Assembly: GCF_034627025.1 (NCBI RefSeq)
Contig: NZ_CP141048.1
Location: 1,041,501 to 1,105,500, forward strand
Length of the DNA stretch: 64,000 nt
From: Microvirga lotononidis
GTDB lineage: Bacteria > Pseudomonadota > Alphaproteobacteria > Rhizobiales > Beijerinckiaceae
Direction: 5' to 3'
The notes under the pieces were generated by a model. That model was not told the DNA's origin, did no database searches, and saw nothing but the letters and a program-made list of their open reading frames with translations. This document shows positions 18,201 through 27,787 of this stretch, piece after piece. The translations under genes were made by a program, and so were the position numbers. Within the stretch, counting starts at the first letter, position 1, and each line of letters opens with the position of its first letter.

Positions 18201-19535
18201 TCAGTTGCTCTGCCGGCTTTCGCTCAACAGCGGCGACCAGGTCGGGTCGGACGCGAAGGACGGGGTCGGCACCGGCTGCTCCACGCGGCCGGTGATGTCG
18301 ACCATGTAGAGCTTGCCGCCGGCCTGTCCGCCTGGATCGCGGAAGAACAGGATGTACTGACCGTTCGGCGCCCAGGTCGGGCTCTCGTTGTGGAAGCCTT
18401 CCGTCAGGATGCGCTCGCCCGAGCCGTCGGGCTTCATGATGCCGATGGCGAAGCCGCCCGCGCGCTGCTTGGTGAAGGCGATGTAGTCGCCGCGCGGCGA
18501 CCAGGCCGGCTGCGAATAGGAGCCGTCGCCGAAGGAGATGCGGCGCTGGTTCGAGCCGTCCGCGTTCATGGCATAGATCTGCTGCTTGCCGCCGCGGTCG
18601 CTCTCGAACACGATCTGGCTGCCGTCCGGCGAGAAGGACGGCGAGGTGTCGATGGCGGCGGTGGAGGTCAGGCGCGTGGTGTTGCGCGAGCCCAGGTCCA
18701 TCATGAAGATGTTGGCGTTGCCGCCCTGCTGCAGACTCATGACGATCCGCTGTCCGTCCGGCGCGAAGCGCGGCGAGGAGGCCATGTCGGGGAAGTTGCC
18801 GAGCACCTGGCGGGTGCCGGTCTCCAGGTTGATCACCTGGACGCGCGGCTGTTGGCCCTCGGCCTGGGCCGAATAGGTGATGTCCTGCGTGGCGGGCGAG
18901 TAGCGCGGCGTCACGACCGACGTGTCTCCTTGAGTCAGGTAGCGCACGTTCGCGCCGTCCTGGTCCATGATCGCGAGCCGCTTGCGGCGGTTCTCCTTCG
19001 GACCCGATTCATCGACGAACACGATGCGCGTGTCGAAGAAGCCGCCGAAGCCCGTCACCTTGGTGTAGACCGCATCCGAGATGATGTGGCCGACGCGGCG
19101 CCAGAAATTGGCGTCAGTCACGTATTGCTGGCCGGTGAGCTGCTGGCCCGACTCGATGTCCCACAGGCGGAACTCGGCGCGAAGACGGCCCGCCGGATCG
19201 CGCGAGACGCGGCCCGTGACGAGGGCCTGCGCGCCCGCCATCCTCCAGGCGTCGAAACGCGGCGCAGCGTCGAAGGACGGACGCTCCGGGAAACGGGACT
19301 TGTCGAGCGGCGCGAAGTAGCCCGAGCGCTGCAGGTTGCTCGTGATGATGCCGGAGACCCGCTGGCCGAGATCGCCCTCGCCGGAGAAATCGGCAACGGC
19401 GATGGGCATGGGCTGGAACTGCCCGCCGGGACCGACGCGGAACGAGAGCTGGGCCTGTGCGGACGGCGCGAGGGCCGCCATCGGCATGACGACGGCGAGC
19501 GCGACGAGAAGACGGGAAACGAAGCGAGTGATCAT
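18201..19535 (-). CDS. tolB: Tol-Pal system beta-propeller protein TolB
   Basis: A periplasmic protein that shuttles between Pal and the TolA complex during outer-membrane constriction. The 444-residue protein has a signal peptide ([22 protein letters not shown]). An N-terminal alpha/beta domain follows, then a six-bladed propeller of WD40-like PD40 repeats, visible as repeated [24 protein letters not shown] and [12 protein letters not shown] units. The ATG at 19535 gives the signal peptide. It is the last gene of tolQ-tolR-tolA-tolB, 27 bases after tolA, and ends at a strong terminator. Confidence 0.96.
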   Translation of the reverse strand: MITRFVSRLLVALAVVMPMAALAPSAQAQLSFRVGPGGQFQPMPIAVADFSGEGDLGQRVSGIITSNLQRSGYFAPLDKSRFPERPSFDAAPRFDAWRMAGAQALVTGRVSRDPAGRLRAEFRLWDIESGQQLTGQQYVTDANFWRRVGHIISDAVYTKVTGFGGFFDTRIVFVDESGPKENRRKRLAIMDQDGANVRYLTQGDTSVVTPRYSPATQDITYSAQAEGQQPRVQVINLETGTRQVLGNFPDMASSPRFAPDGQRIVMSLQQGGNANIFMMDLGSRNTTRLTSTAAIDTSPSFSPDGSQIVFESDRGGKQQIYAMNADGSNQRRISFGDGSYSQPAWSPRGDYIAFTKQRAGGFAIGIMKPDGSGERILTEGFHNESPTWAPNGQYILFFRDPGGQAGGKLYMVDITGRVEQPVPTPSFASDPTWSPLLSESRQSN

Positions 19536-19562
19536 GGGATGGTGTCTCAAGCTTGAAGGGCT

Positions 19563-20687
19563 TTAAGAGAGAGGAGGATCGAACTGGACGTTCAATACTT
19601 TCCAATCCGCGTAATACGGGACGAACTTCGCCGGAATCTCGAACTGGCGGCACTTGCGAATGGCCCGGACGGCCGCATCGGCGACCGCACGGTCGGTCGA
19701 GCTGCTCCCCGCCTGGAGGATCCGGGGTTCGGTGCTGAGCGATCCGTCCTGGTTCAGGCGGATGTCGAGGATGGGTGCGGTCACCTGGCCGCCCGATGCA
19801 GAGATCGGCGCGCTGTAGCAGCGCTCGATCTGCGACACCAGGATCCCGATGAGCGCATCGCGCAGGCTTGGGGAGAGCTTCGCGGAGGATCCTGTCGCGG
19901 TGCCGAGGGCGGCCGTCTTCTGCACCTCCGGCCCGGTCGCGCCGGTGGACTGGTGCTTTTCCTTGCTGTCCAGGAACTGCTTCAGGTCGCCCATGTCGAG
20001 CTTCTTGGCGAGCTGGGCTTCCTTGCGCGCCTTGGCCTCGGCCTCTTCCTTGGCCTTGGCTTCCGCGAGCTTCTTCTCGGCCTCCGCTTTCGCCTTGGCT
20101 TCGGCTTCGGCCTTCGCTTTGGCCTTCGCCTCGGCGATCTTCTTGGCCTCGGCATCCGCCTTGGCTTTCGCCTCCGCTTCGGCCTTCGCCTTGGCTTCCG
20201 CCTCGATCTTGGCCTGCTCGGCGGCCTTGGCCTTTTCGATCGCCTCGGCTTCCGCTTTTTCCTGCAGCTTCTTTTCTTCCTCGGCCTTGGCCTGGGCGGC
20301 CTTTTCCTCCTGCGAGCGCGTGGGCGGCGCGGGCGGCGGAGGCTGGGCGGCGACCGGCTCTTCCTTCTCGGCGACCTTCATCTCGGCCGGCCTCTTGGGC
20401 GGGGCCGGCGCGTCGCGCTTGTCATCGCCCGGATCCTTGAGCTCGGCCTTGTCGGCGACGCGCTCGGCGCGCGGCTTCGGCTGCGGAGCCTTGGCGTTCG
20501 TTTCGCCCTTGGTGATCTGCGAAAGCTGGTTGTCGGTGATGATCTCGACCGGGATGCCTTCCTCGGCGGGGGGGAACTCGCTCCCGACCGACAGGCCGAT
20601 CAGGGCGGCGGCCAACAGCGACGCATGCGTGACGCCCGAGACCCAAAGGCCCGGCTCGGAGGTGTTGAATTTCAGCTTCAACGCCAC
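19563..20687 (-). CDS. tolA: cell envelope integrity protein TolA
   Basis: An inner-membrane protein whose long helix spans the periplasm and conveys proton-motive energy from TolQR to Pal. About 374 residues from a GTG at 20687 with AAGGGG nine bases upstream. An N-terminal membrane helix (ASLLAAALIGLSVG) leads to a Pro-rich segment. A long Ala/Lys/Glu helix of repeated AKAEAEAKAK units covers roughly residues 110-250. The C-terminal TonB-like domain has a conserved cysteine (IERCYSAP). The frame continues far upstream, but that part is a shadow of tolR/tolQ. It lies between tolR and tolB. Confidence 0.92.
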   Translation of the reverse strand: MALKLKFNTSEPGLWVSGVTHASLLAAALIGLSVGSEFPPAEEGIPVEIITDNQLSQITKGETNAKAPQPKPRAERVADKAELKDPGDDKRDAPAPPKRPAEMKVAEKEEPVAAQPPPPAPPTRSQEEKAAQAKAEEEKKLQEKAEAEAIEKAKAAEQAKIEAEAKAKAEAEAKAKADAEAKKIAEAKAKAKAEAEAKAKAEAEKKLAEAKAKEEAEAKARKEAQLAKKLDMGDLKQFLDSKEKHQSTGATGPEVQKTAALGTATGSSAKLSPSLRDALIGILVSQIERCYSAPISASGGQVTAPILDIRLNQDGSLSTEPRILQAGSSSTDRAVADAAVRAIRKCRQFEIPAKFVPYYADWKVLNVQFDPPLS

Positions 20688-20716
20688 GTGTGTTTGCCCC
20701 TTGTCCTCAATCCCGC

Positions 20717-21163
20717 TCAGCGCTGATCGACCTCGGTCACGAGGGCGACGCGCTTGTAGCCTGCCGTGGTCACGATCGACATCACCTGCGCGACGCGCCC
20801 GTAATCGACCTTCTTGTCCCCGCGCACGAAAATCCGCTCGTCGAAGCCCGACTTCGACACTTCCGCGAGCTTGCCGACGATGGCCTCGTCCACCAGCTCG
20901 GTCTCGCCCAGGAACACCTGACCGGTCGCCTTGATGGAGAGCGTCACGGGCGTCGCGTCGGAATTCAGCGGCGCGGCCTTGGTCTGCGGCAGGTCGAGCG
21001 GCACGCCGGCGGTCATCATGGGCGCGGCCACCATGAAGATGATGAGCAGCACCAGCATGACGTCGATGAACGGCGTCATGTTGATCTCGTTGATCGCCCC
21101 GGGAGTCCGGCCGCGCCTGCGCCGCCGTCCGCCGCCTCCCGCCGCTCCTGCCATCATGGCCAT
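20717..21163 (-). CDS. tolR: Tol-Pal system protein TolR
   Basis: An ExbD/TolR-family stator subunit of the proton-driven TolQR motor. The 148-residue protein has an Arg-rich cytoplasmic head (GGRRRRRGR). A single membrane helix holds the essential aspartate in NEINMTPFIDVMLVLLIIFM. A periplasmic domain with VFVRGDKKVDYGRV-like strands completes it. The ATG at 21163 has GGGAG 7 bases upstream. It starts 12 bases after the tolQ stop. Confidence 0.95.
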   Translation of the reverse strand: MAMMAGAAGGGGRRRRRGRTPGAINEINMTPFIDVMLVLLIIFMVAAPMMTAGVPLDLPQTKAAPLNSDATPVTLSIKATGQVFLGETELVDEAIVGKLAEVSKSGFDERIFVRGDKKVDYGRVAQVMSIVTTAGYKRVALVTEVDQR

Positions 21164-21175
21164 GCCCGGTCTCCC

Positions 21176-21919
21176 TTACGCGGCATTGGCGGGGTGATGC
21201 CCCGCATGGCCGCCGATGCGCTCGTCGATCTGGCGCGACAGGATGGCCGAGAATTCGTCGGCGAAGCCCTCCAACCGGGTCTGGAGCTTGCCGACCTCCG
21301 ATTGCAGCTTGTTGTAGGCGAGCACCGCCGGAATGGCCGCGAACAGGCCGATGGCGGTGGCGAACAGCGCCTCCGCGATGCCGGGCGCCACGACGGCGAG
21401 GCTCGTGTTCTTGGAGGCCGCGATGGACGTGAAGGAATTCATGATGCCCACGACCGTGCCGAACAGGCCGATATAGGGGCCGGCAGATCCGATGGAGGCC
21501 AGCACCGTCAGGCGGGAGTTCAGTCGCTCCACCTCGCGCTGGATGGTGACGTCGAGCACCTTGTCGATGCGCTGCGGCAGGCTCTGGAACGAGCGTCCCG
21601 AGCCCTCGAAGGAGCGCTTCCATTCGCGCATGGCGGCGACGAACACGGCGGCGAGCCCCGTGGCCGGGCGGCTCTGGAGGGAGCGATAAAGCTCCTCGAG
21701 CGACTGGCCGGACCAGAATACGTCCTCGAAGCGGTCCATGGCGCGCTTGGAGCGGGAGTAAAGCAGCGTCTTGTCGATGATGATGGCCCAGCACCAGACG
21801 GAGGCCGCGAGCAGGCCCAGCATCACGAGCTTGACGATGAAATGAGCCTGCCAGAACAGGCCGAAGAAGGACAGTTCGTGGGCCACAGGGACGGCCTGGG
21901 CCACATCAGCCGGGTTCAT
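21176..21919 (-). CDS. tolQ: Tol-Pal system protein TolQ
   Basis: An inner-membrane proton-channel subunit of the Tol motor, MotA/TolQ/ExbB family. The 247-residue protein has three membrane helices: the first at about 20-45 (FIVKLVMLGLLAASVWCWAI), then a cytoplasmic loop. The second and third contain LTVLASIGSAGPYIGLFGTV and the VAPGIAEALFATAIGLFAAIPA signature. The ATG at 21919 (MNPADVAQ) is the family start. It is first of the tolQRAB run and follows ybgC after a 305-base gap that probably contains a promoter. Confidence 0.95.
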   Translation of the reverse strand: MNPADVAQAVPVAHELSFFGLFWQAHFIVKLVMLGLLAASVWCWAIIIDKTLLYSRSKRAMDRFEDVFWSGQSLEELYRSLQSRPATGLAAVFVAAMREWKRSFEGSGRSFQSLPQRIDKVLDVTIQREVERLNSRLTVLASIGSAGPYIGLFGTVVGIMNSFTSIAASKNTSLAVVAPGIAEALFATAIGLFAAIPAVLAYNKLQSEVGKLQTRLEGFADEFSAILSRQIDERIGGHAGHHPANAA

Positions 21920-22224
21920 AATCTCTCGTCCTCGCTCTTGGAGCAGTCCCGGAAGGCAATCCAGGGCGTCCCGCAACAGGTTCTAGGAAAATCTGTTCTT
22001 GTATTACCGTTCGTTCGCCCCTGAATCTGTCGAAAATAAGGGCACCGGGTCACAAGACTCGCGATCATTCCAGACCGTCACCTGTTAGGCACAGGGTAAG
22101 GTTAAGGTCTGGTTTAACTGCGGCCGCGCAGAGGCGAATACCCTGAAATAAATATGGAAATTCCGGCTGACATGCACTGGAGGCAGAGCCCCCGCGCGTC
22201 CTGACCATGGGGCAGGTTGCAGTC
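21920..22224. promoter_or_regulatory. ybgC-tolQ intergenic region with CtrA-like half sites
   Basis: This 305-base gap precedes tolQ on the minus strand. It carries TTAAGGTCTGGTTTAA at 22102-22117, two TTAA words separated by 8 rather than the canonical 7 bases, and a nearby GGTTAAGG. The spacing is off the CtrA consensus, so this is a weak candidate. No gene and no clear terminator is visible. The segment is more AT-rich than the flanking coding DNA, as expected of a promoter region. Confidence 0.35.
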
Positions 22225-22686
22225 CTAGGAATTCGCGCTCAGCGCCGCCCGCAGCTCGTCGGGGATCCGGACCGCCCGCCCTCCCCGGACGGCCGCGACC
22301 ATCACGTCGGCCCTCACGAGCACCTCGTCGCCCCGGCGCACCTCCTGGGAGAGCGTCATGGAGGCGCCGCGCATCTCCTTCGGCCGGGTCACGATGGTGA
22401 GCACGTCGTCCATGACGGCGCCGCCGAGGAAGTCGATGGCCATCTTGCGCACCACGAAGGCGAGCCCGCCCATATCCGCATGGAGGTCGGACTGCGCCAC
22501 CTCGACGGCCCGCAGGAGCTCCGTGCGTCCGCGCTCCATGAAGCGCAGATAGCTCGCGTGATAGACGCGGGCGGAGAAGTCCGTGTCCTCGTAATAGACG
22601 CGGATGGGGAGAACGTGCGCGCCGTCCTGCATGAAGCCGGAGAGGTGAGAGCCGACAACGCCTTGCTGTTCGCGCCTGTCACTCAT
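22225..22686 (-). CDS. ybgC: tol-pal system-associated acyl-CoA thioesterase YbgC
   Basis: A hotdog-fold acyl-CoA thioesterase that accompanies tol-pal genes across Proteobacteria. The 153-residue protein has the catalytic-loop signature [26 protein letters not shown], with the conserved aspartate in EDTD. The ATG at 22686 overlaps the ruvB end by 8 bases, so translation is likely coupled. The frame stays open upstream inside ruvB only as a shadow. It sits between ruvABC and tolQ, the usual alphaproteobacterial order. Confidence 0.93.
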   Translation of the reverse strand: MSDRREQQGVVGSHLSGFMQDGAHVLPIRVYYEDTDFSARVYHASYLRFMERGRTELLRAVEVAQSDLHADMGGLAFVVRKMAIDFLGGAVMDDVLTIVTRPKEMRGASMTLSQEVRRGDEVLVRADVMVAAVRGGRAVRIPDELRAALSANS

Positions 22687-23725
22687 CCCCGTCCCCGTTG
22701 AACAGCCCGAACTGCGTCGAGGTCTCGCGAGACGGCTCGGGGATGCCGAGATGCTTGAAGGCGTGGGGCGTGAGGATGCGGCCGCGCGGAGTGCGCTGCA
22801 CGAAGCCCTTCTGGATGAGATAGGGTTCGATGATGTCCTCGATGGCGTCGCGGGGCTCGGACAGAGCCGCCGCGATGGTCTCGATGCCGACCGGGCCGCC
22901 ACCGAAGGAATTGGCGATCATGGTCAGGTACTTGCGGTCCATCAGGTCGAGGCCGATGGGGTCCACGTCCAGGAGGCGCAGGGACTTGTCGGCGAGATCG
23001 CGCGAAACGGTCTGGACGCCCTCCACGATGGCGAAGTCGCGCACGCGGCGCAGCAGGCGCCCGGCGATGCGGGGCGTGCCGCGCGAGCGGCGGGCGATCT
23101 CGTTCGCGCCCTCCTCGCTCATGCCCAATCCCAGCACGCGGGCGCCGCGCCGCACGATCAGCTCCAGCTCGTCGACGGTGTAGAACTCAAGCCGGATCGG
23201 AATGCCGAACCGGTCGCGCAGCGGCGTGGTGAGCAGGCCCGCCCGGGTGGTGGCGCCCACAAGCGTGAATTTCGGCAGCTCGATCTTCACCGAGCGCGCG
23301 GCCGGGCCTTCGCCGATGATCAGGTCGAGCTGGTAATCCTCCATGGCCGGATAGAGGATTTCCTCGACCGCCGGGTTGAGGCGGTGGATCTCGTCGATGA
23401 AGAGCACGTCGCGCTCTTCGAGATTGGTGAGTTGGGCCGCCAGATCGCCCGCCTTGGCGATCACCGGGCCGGAGGTCGAGCGGAAATTGACCCCGAGCTC
23501 GCGCGCCACGATCTGCGCCAGCGTGGTCTTGCCCAGCCCCGGCGGGCCGACGAAGAGCACGTGGTCGAGGGCGTCGCCGCGCGCCTTGGCGGCATCGATG
23601 AAGACCTGGAGATTGGCCCGCGCGGCCTTCTGGCCCGTGAAATCGTCGAGCGAGAGCGGCCGGATCGACGCATCGACATCGTCCTCGCGCTTTTCAGGGC
23701 TGAGCAGGCGGCGGGAATCGGTCAA
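22679..23725 (-). CDS. ruvB: Holliday junction branch migration helicase RuvB
   Basis: A AAA+ ring motor that drives branch migration with RuvA. The 348-residue protein has Walker [10 protein letters not shown], Walker B LFIDEIHR, the sensor GATTRAG, and a C-terminal winged helix ([17 protein letters not shown]). The start is a TTG at 23725 with GGAAGG about 9 bases upstream. Its N-terminal [19 protein letters not shown] matches the alphaproteobacterial form, so a downstream start would truncate it. It follows ruvA after about 93 bases and overlaps ybgC. Confidence 0.96.
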   Translation of the reverse strand: MTDSRRLLSPEKREDDVDASIRPLSLDDFTGQKAARANLQVFIDAAKARGDALDHVLFVGPPGLGKTTLAQIVARELGVNFRSTSGPVIAKAGDLAAQLTNLEERDVLFIDEIHRLNPAVEEILYPAMEDYQLDLIIGEGPAARSVKIELPKFTLVGATTRAGLLTTPLRDRFGIPIRLEFYTVDELELIVRRGARVLGLGMSEEGANEIARRSRGTPRIAGRLLRRVRDFAIVEGVQTVSRDLADKSLRLLDVDPIGLDLMDRKYLTMIANSFGGGPVGIETIAAALSEPRDAIEDIIEPYLIQKGFVQRTPRGRILTPHAFKHLGIPEPSRETSTQFGLFNGDGDE

Positions 23726-23818
23726 AGAGGCTTACCTTCCAGGGACTTCATATAGGCGATGACGCTCTAATACGCCATTCTTAACAAGATCAAAACAGGA
23801 ACGTTGACTGAAGCTGAC

Positions 23819-24436
23819 CTACCGAGCCAGCTCCCTCAGCCCTAGCCTGATCAGCGTCTTCGCCTCGGCCTCGTCGCCCGCCTGCTTCATGGCGGCAGCC
23901 ACGGCGGCGGACGCCTGGACCTGGGGGTAGCCGAGATTGACGAGCGCCGAGATGGCATCGGCCACCGGGGCGGGCGCGCTCTTGTCCTCCACGGCGCCGG
24001 TGAGGCGGATGAGGGCCGGGTCGACCGGGGAGAAGGCCGGGGCCTTATCCTTGAGTTCGGAGACGATGCGCTGGGCGAGCTTGGGACCGACGCCGGGGCC
24101 GCGCGCCACGGAGGCCTTGTCGCCAGTGGCGATGGCGGTGGCGAGGCTGCCGGGGTCGAGCACCGAAAGAATGCCGAGGGCCACCTTGGAACCGACGCCC
24201 TGAACCGACTGGAGCAGGCGGAACCATTCGCGCTCCGAATCCGACCGGAAGCCGAACAGACGGATCATGTCCTCGCGCACATAGGTCTCGATGGACAGGG
24301 TCGCCGCCTCGCCGGTGGACGGCAAATTCTGGAGGGTGCGGGAGGAGCAATGGACCACATAGCCGACCCCGTGCACGTCGAGGATCACGAAATCCTCGCC
24401 ATAGGAATCCACCACGCCTTTGAGTTTGCCGATCAC
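23819..24436 (-). CDS. ruvA: Holliday junction branch migration protein RuvA
   Basis: A tetramer that binds the four-way junction and loads RuvB. The 205-residue protein starts [26 protein letters not shown] (OB fold). Helix-hairpin-helix repeats carry [16 protein letters not shown] and [24 protein letters not shown]-terminal domain that contacts RuvB ends it. The start is a GTG at 24436. It lies downstream of ruvC across a repeat-containing gap of 160 bases. Confidence 0.96.
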   Translation of the reverse strand: MIGKLKGVVDSYGEDFVILDVHGVGYVVHCSSRTLQNLPSTGEAATLSIETYVREDMIRLFGFRSDSEREWFRLLQSVQGVGSKVALGILSVLDPGSLATAIATGDKASVARGPGVGPKLAQRIVSELKDKAPAFSPVDPALIRLTGAVEDKSAPAPVADAISALVNLGYPQVQASAAVAAAMKQAGDEAEAKTLIRLGLRELAR

Positions 24437-24449
24437 GTCAGTCTTCGCT

Positions 24450-24596
24450 CCTCATGGTCATCCCGGGGCTGCGGAGCAGAACCCGGGATCGTGTGCAGGA
24501 TAAAACACTGTTTCTCCTGAAAAGGAAGCCTTTGGTCGCGCTTTGTTCTCACAACGGGCCGGGTCTTCGCTTACGCTGCGTCCGGGATGATGCTTC
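24450..24596. repeat. palindromic repeat-like segment between ruvC and ruvA
   Basis: The gap begins with ATGGTCATCCCGGGGCTGCGG, followed by an opposing ACCCGGGATC near 24480, and ends with CCGGGATGATGC. These are inverted CATCCCGG/CCGGGATG words about 120 bases apart. The pattern resembles the other dispersed palindromic repeats in the window but differs in sequence. I see no gene or promoter motif here. Confidence 0.4.
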
Positions 24597-25100
24597 TCAG
24601 AGGCTCGCCACCAAAGCGCGGGCCTTACGGTGATGGGCGTGGGCGATGGCGATGGCGAGCGCGTCGGCGGCATCCGCCTTCTTGAACTCGGCCTTGGGCA
24701 GCAGGATCCTGACCATGGCCTGGACCTGGTCCTTCTCGGCGTGTCCCACGCCCACCACGGTCTTCTTCACCTGGTTCGCCCCGTATTCCGCCACCGGCAG
24801 GCCGTGCAGGGCCGGGACCAGCAGGGACATGGCGCGGGCCTGTCCGAGCTTCAGGGTCGCCTGGGCGTCCTTGTTGACGAAGGTTTCCTCGACGGAGACC
24901 TCGTCGGGCGTCCAGGTCCGGATCACCTCGGTCAGCCGGTCGTGGATCTGCTTGAGGCGAAGCGCCAGGTCGAGGTCGCCGTCCGACGTCACGACCCCGC
25001 AGGCCACATAGGAAAGCTTCGTCCCCTCGACCGTGATGACGCCCCAGCCCGTGTTGCGCAGGCCAGGATCCAGGCCGAGGATTCGGACGCGTTCGGTCAC
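24597..25100 (-). CDS. ruvC: crossover junction endodeoxyribonuclease RuvC
   Basis: Resolves Holliday junctions by paired nicks. The 167-residue protein has the RNase H-like fold with its acidic residues visible: the Asp in [14 protein letters not shown], the Glu in VEETFVNKD, and the final acidic pair in [12 protein letters not shown]. The start is a GTG at 25100. It lies downstream of yebC, separated by a short gap with a dispersed repeat. Confidence 0.96.
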   Translation of the reverse strand: MTERVRILGLDPGLRNTGWGVITVEGTKLSYVACGVVTSDGDLDLALRLKQIHDRLTEVIRTWTPDEVSVEETFVNKDAQATLKLGQARAMSLLVPALHGLPVAEYGANQVKKTVVGVGHAEKDQVQAMVRILLPKAEFKKADAADALAIAIAHAHHRKARALVASL

Positions 25101-25114
25101 TTTCTTTCTCCATC

Positions 25115-25197
25115 GTCATGGCCGGACTTGATCCGGCCATCCACGCCATCAACGGTTAAGAAGACGTGGATGCCCGGTTCAGACCCGGGCATGACGC
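25115..25197. repeat. dispersed CCGGCC-type palindromic repeat, copy 2
   Basis: ATGGCCGGA-CTTGA-TCCGGCCAT (about 25118-25140) is followed by ATGCCCGG-TTCAGA-CCGGGCAT (about 25171-25192). It is the same two-palindrome layout as the copy at 9127-9220. It fills nearly the whole yebC-ruvC gap. Confidence 0.65.
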
Positions 25198-25207
25198 ACA
25201 ACCAATA

Positions 25208-25954
25208 TCACTCCGCCATCTTCTGCATCAGGGCATCGGAGAGCTCGAAGTTTCCGTAGACGCTCTGCACGTCGTCGTGCTCCTCCAGCGATTCCATGAG
25301 CTTCATGAGCTTCTCGCCGGTCTCATCGTCGACCGCGACCGGGGTCTGGGGTTTCCAGACGAGCTTGGAGGCCTTGGGCTCGCCGAACTTGTCCTCGAGC
25401 GCCTTGGTCACCTCGTTGAGGGAGCCCTGGTCGCAATAAATCTCGTGGCCGTTCTCGGAAGAGACCACGTCGTCGGCGCCGGCATCGATGGCGGCTTCCA
25501 GCATGGCATCGGCATCCGCCACGTCGGGACCGAACTCGATATAGCCGACCCGGTCGAACATGAAGGAGACGGCGCCGGTTTCGGCCAGGTTGCCGCCGCT
25601 CTTGGTGAAGTAGGAGCGGATGTCGGAGGCGGTGCGGTTGCGGTTGTCGGTCATCGCCTCGACGATGATGGCGGCGCCGCCGGGACCGTAGCCCTCATAG
25701 CGGATCTCGTCGTAGTTCTCCGCGTCGCCGCCGGAGGCCTTGTTGATGGCGCGCTGGATGTTGTCCTTGGGCATGTTCTCGGCGCGGGCGGCGAGGATCG
25801 CGGCGCGCAGGCGCGGGTTCATGTTGGGGTCGGGCATGCCCATCTTGGCCGCCACGGTGATTTCGCGGGCGAGCTTGGAAAACACCTTGGAGCGCACCGC
25901 ATCGACCTTGCCCTTGCGGTGCATGATATTCTTGAATTGTGAATGCCCGGCCAT
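25208..25954 (-). CDS. yebC: YebC/PmpR family DNA-binding regulatory protein
   Basis: A widespread cytosolic three-domain protein. Members have been described as transcription regulators (PmpR), and more recent work ties the family to translation of difficult proline stretches. The 248-residue protein opens with the family signature [19 protein letters not shown], then [21 protein letters not shown] and YEGYGPGG. The ATG at 25954 matches the family start; 14 further upstream codons are open but not conserved. Its place next to ruvC is conserved in many Proteobacteria. Confidence 0.93.
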   Translation of the reverse strand: MAGHSQFKNIMHRKGKVDAVRSKVFSKLAREITVAAKMGMPDPNMNPRLRAAILAARAENMPKDNIQRAINKASGGDAENYDEIRYEGYGPGGAAIIVEAMTDNRNRTASDIRSYFTKSGGNLAETGAVSFMFDRVGYIEFGPDVADADAMLEAAIDAGADDVVSSENGHEIYCDQGSLNEVTKALEDKFGEPKASKLVWKPQTPVAVDDETGEKLMKLMESLEEHDDVQSVYGNFELSDALMQKMAE

Positions 25955-26092
25955 CGGGATCTCCGGATAGTTGGGCCGAAGGCGGCTTATGGACAAGCGC
26001 CCGTCAGGCCTGAAAAGTTGACGATGGCAGGCTTATAAGGCGGCGAAGGGCCTGAGGCAAAGGCCCTCTCGACAGGTTCCTGAAAAACGAGA

Positions 26093-26202
26093 GCATCGTG
26101 CGGAAAAGTGGATCCGGTTTTCCGCTCGAAACGATGCTCTCATTCAAAAAGAAGGCATCGGATTGGATCCCAAAAGTGGAATCCACTTTTGGGTCCGATG
26201 CT
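26093..26202. repeat. double-hairpin dispersed repeat, copy 2
   Basis: The same element as at 17400-17509: GCATCGTGCGGAAAAGTGG, GGTTTTCCG, CGATGC, then GCATCGGA, CCCAAAAGTGG, CCACTTTTGGG, TCCGATGC. Its last base abuts the stop codon of the exoD-like gene at 26203, so it forms that gene's immediate 3' region and could act as its transcript end. Confidence 0.9.
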
Positions 26203-26895
26203 TTAGAACCCGAGCCAGGACGGCAGGTTGTGGATGGTCGCCAGGATCAGGTGATAGGAGGCGCCCAGCACCGTGGCCGTATAGGCGAGCCCGGCTAGGC
26301 CGATCAGGTACCCGACGATCAGGAGATAGCCGTCCTCCTCCATGATGGCGATGGACGCGATGACGAGCGCGATGGAGGGCGGAAAATTGGTTCCAGGGAA
26401 CGGGATCAGCACCGATACGGCCACCAGGAACGCGAAGAACCCGGCCACCCGATCCCCGAACGGTCCGAAGAGCGGGAGCAGGCGAGGCTTGCAGTAGCTC
26501 TCGAGCTTCTGGAGCTTCGGCTCCGCGATGTCGATGAGGCGCTTGAACTTCGCCGTGGAGACGCTGCGCCGCAGGATGAAGCCCGGCAGCCAGGGTCTCG
26601 TATGGCCCAGCATCATCTGAATGCCGAAGATCAGTACCGGCGTGCCGACGATGCCGGCAATGCCGGGCGGGGCCGGCACGCAATTCGGCAGGGAAAACAG
26701 GATCAGCACGAAGCCGAAGGCGCGCTCGCCGAAGGCCTCGATGATCTCTCGAATGGAGATCGTCTCGCCCTTGGCCTCGTCGATCACGGCGCGCAGAACC
26801 GCGGAGGCGCTCTGGTGCTCGTGGGCGCGATGGAGCTCGCTTTCCTCATGGTAAGGGGGTCGTTTGGCGCTGGCCGGCTCGATCTTGGCGTCCAC
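26203..26895 (-). CDS. ExoD family exopolysaccharide synthesis-related membrane protein
   Basis: A 230-residue inner-membrane protein of the ExoD family, named for a Sinorhizobium gene affecting exopolysaccharide and nodule invasion. The biochemical role is unknown. A soluble N terminus with the family-typical IREIIEAFGERAFGFVLILFSLPNCVP stretch leads to several hydrophobic helices, with a second PFPGTNFPPSIALVI repeat-like segment. I prefer the GTG at 26895 because GGAGG stands 5 bases before it. The frame is also open to a GTG at 26934. It lies downstream of the phosphoesterase gene, and its stop touches a dispersed repeat. Confidence 0.85.
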   Translation of the reverse strand: MDAKIEPASAKRPPYHEESELHRAHEHQSASAVLRAVIDEAKGETISIREIIEAFGERAFGFVLILFSLPNCVPAPPGIAGIVGTPVLIFGIQMMLGHTRPWLPGFILRRSVSTAKFKRLIDIAEPKLQKLESYCKPRLLPLFGPFGDRVAGFFAFLVAVSVLIPFPGTNFPPSIALVIASIAIMEEDGYLLIVGYLIGLAGLAYTATVLGASYHLILATIHNLPSWLGF

Positions 26896-26952
26896 CTTGT
26901 CCTCCGTAGCGCCAAGATGGGGGCGGTGTTGCACGAGGTAAAGGGCGGCTCT

Positions 26953-27774
26953 CTAATCCCAGAACCGCGGCCAAGTCTCTTCCAGGTTCGGCCCGAGCCG
27001 CACGGCGGCCACGCGCGAGGCCAGGCCGGTGCGATCGTCCGTCTCGACCGCGATGCCGGACAGGGTGCCCTCGTTCAGGCCCGGCTCCAGGCGGGCGCCC
27101 GGCGTCTTCTGGATGAAGCGGCGGATCGCTTCCTCCTTCTGCATGCCGAGGACGGAATCGTAATCGCCGCACATGCCCGCGTCGGACATATAGGCGGTGC
27201 CGCCCTTCAGCACCCGGTGATCGGCGGTGGGCACATGGGTGTGGGTGCCGACGACGAGGCTCGCCCGCCCGTCGAGGTAGTGGCCCATGGCCTCCTTCTC
27301 GCTCGTCGCCTCCGCGTGGAAGTCGACGATCACCGCATCGGCCACCTGACCTAGGGGGCAGGTTTCCAGCTCCCGGTCGACCGCCGCGAAGGGATCGTCG
27401 AGGGCGTCCATGTAGAGACGGCCCATCGCCTGGACCACGAGGACACGAGCGCCTGAGCGCGTGTCGATGAGGTTGGCGCCACGTCCCGGCGTTCCGGCCG
27501 GGTAGTTCGCCGGGCGGATGAGCCGAGGCTGGCGCTCGATGAACACGAGCGTCTCGCGCTGGTCCCAGGAATGGTTGCCGAGCGTGATGGCATCGGCGCC
27601 GGCGGCCAGGATCTCGTCGCAGATTGTCTCCGTGATGCCGAAGCCCCCGGCGGAGTTCTCGCCGTTGATGACCACGCAGTCGAGCCGCCAGCGGTCGCGT
27701 AAGGACGGCAGCCGCTCGATCACCGCGTTGCGGCCGGGCCGCCCGACGATGTCCCCGAGGAAAAGAAGACGCAT
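26953..27774 (-). CDS. YmdB-family metallophosphoesterase (TIGR00282)
   Basis: A calcineurin-like phosphoesterase related to Bacillus YmdB, which hydrolyses cyclic nucleotides in vitro. The 273-residue protein has the metal-ligand blocks MRLLFLGDIVGRPGR, VINGENSAGG, LGNHSWDQ and VGTHTHVPTAD. The C-terminal half has the DAGMCGDYDSVLGM segment typical of this family. The ATG at 27774 begins directly with the conserved core. It follows the 5-FCL gene by 13 bases, so the two are likely cotranscribed with the ExoD-like gene. Confidence 0.92.
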   Translation of the reverse strand: MRLLFLGDIVGRPGRNAVIERLPSLRDRWRLDCVVINGENSAGGFGITETICDEILAAGADAITLGNHSWDQRETLVFIERQPRLIRPANYPAGTPGRGANLIDTRSGARVLVVQAMGRLYMDALDDPFAAVDRELETCPLGQVADAVIVDFHAEATSEKEAMGHYLDGRASLVVGTHTHVPTADHRVLKGGTAYMSDAGMCGDYDSVLGMQKEEAIRRFIQKTPGARLEPGLNEGTLSGIAVETDDRTGLASRVAAVRLGPNLEETWPRFWD

Positions 27775-27787
27775 GATGAATCCTTGA

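Noticed and set aside
19952..20440. Leucine/phenylalanine-rich membrane protein on the plus strand in tolA
   Set aside because: It is the complement of the Ala/Lys/Glu repeat region of tolA; repetitive codons produce the apparent hydrophobic frame.
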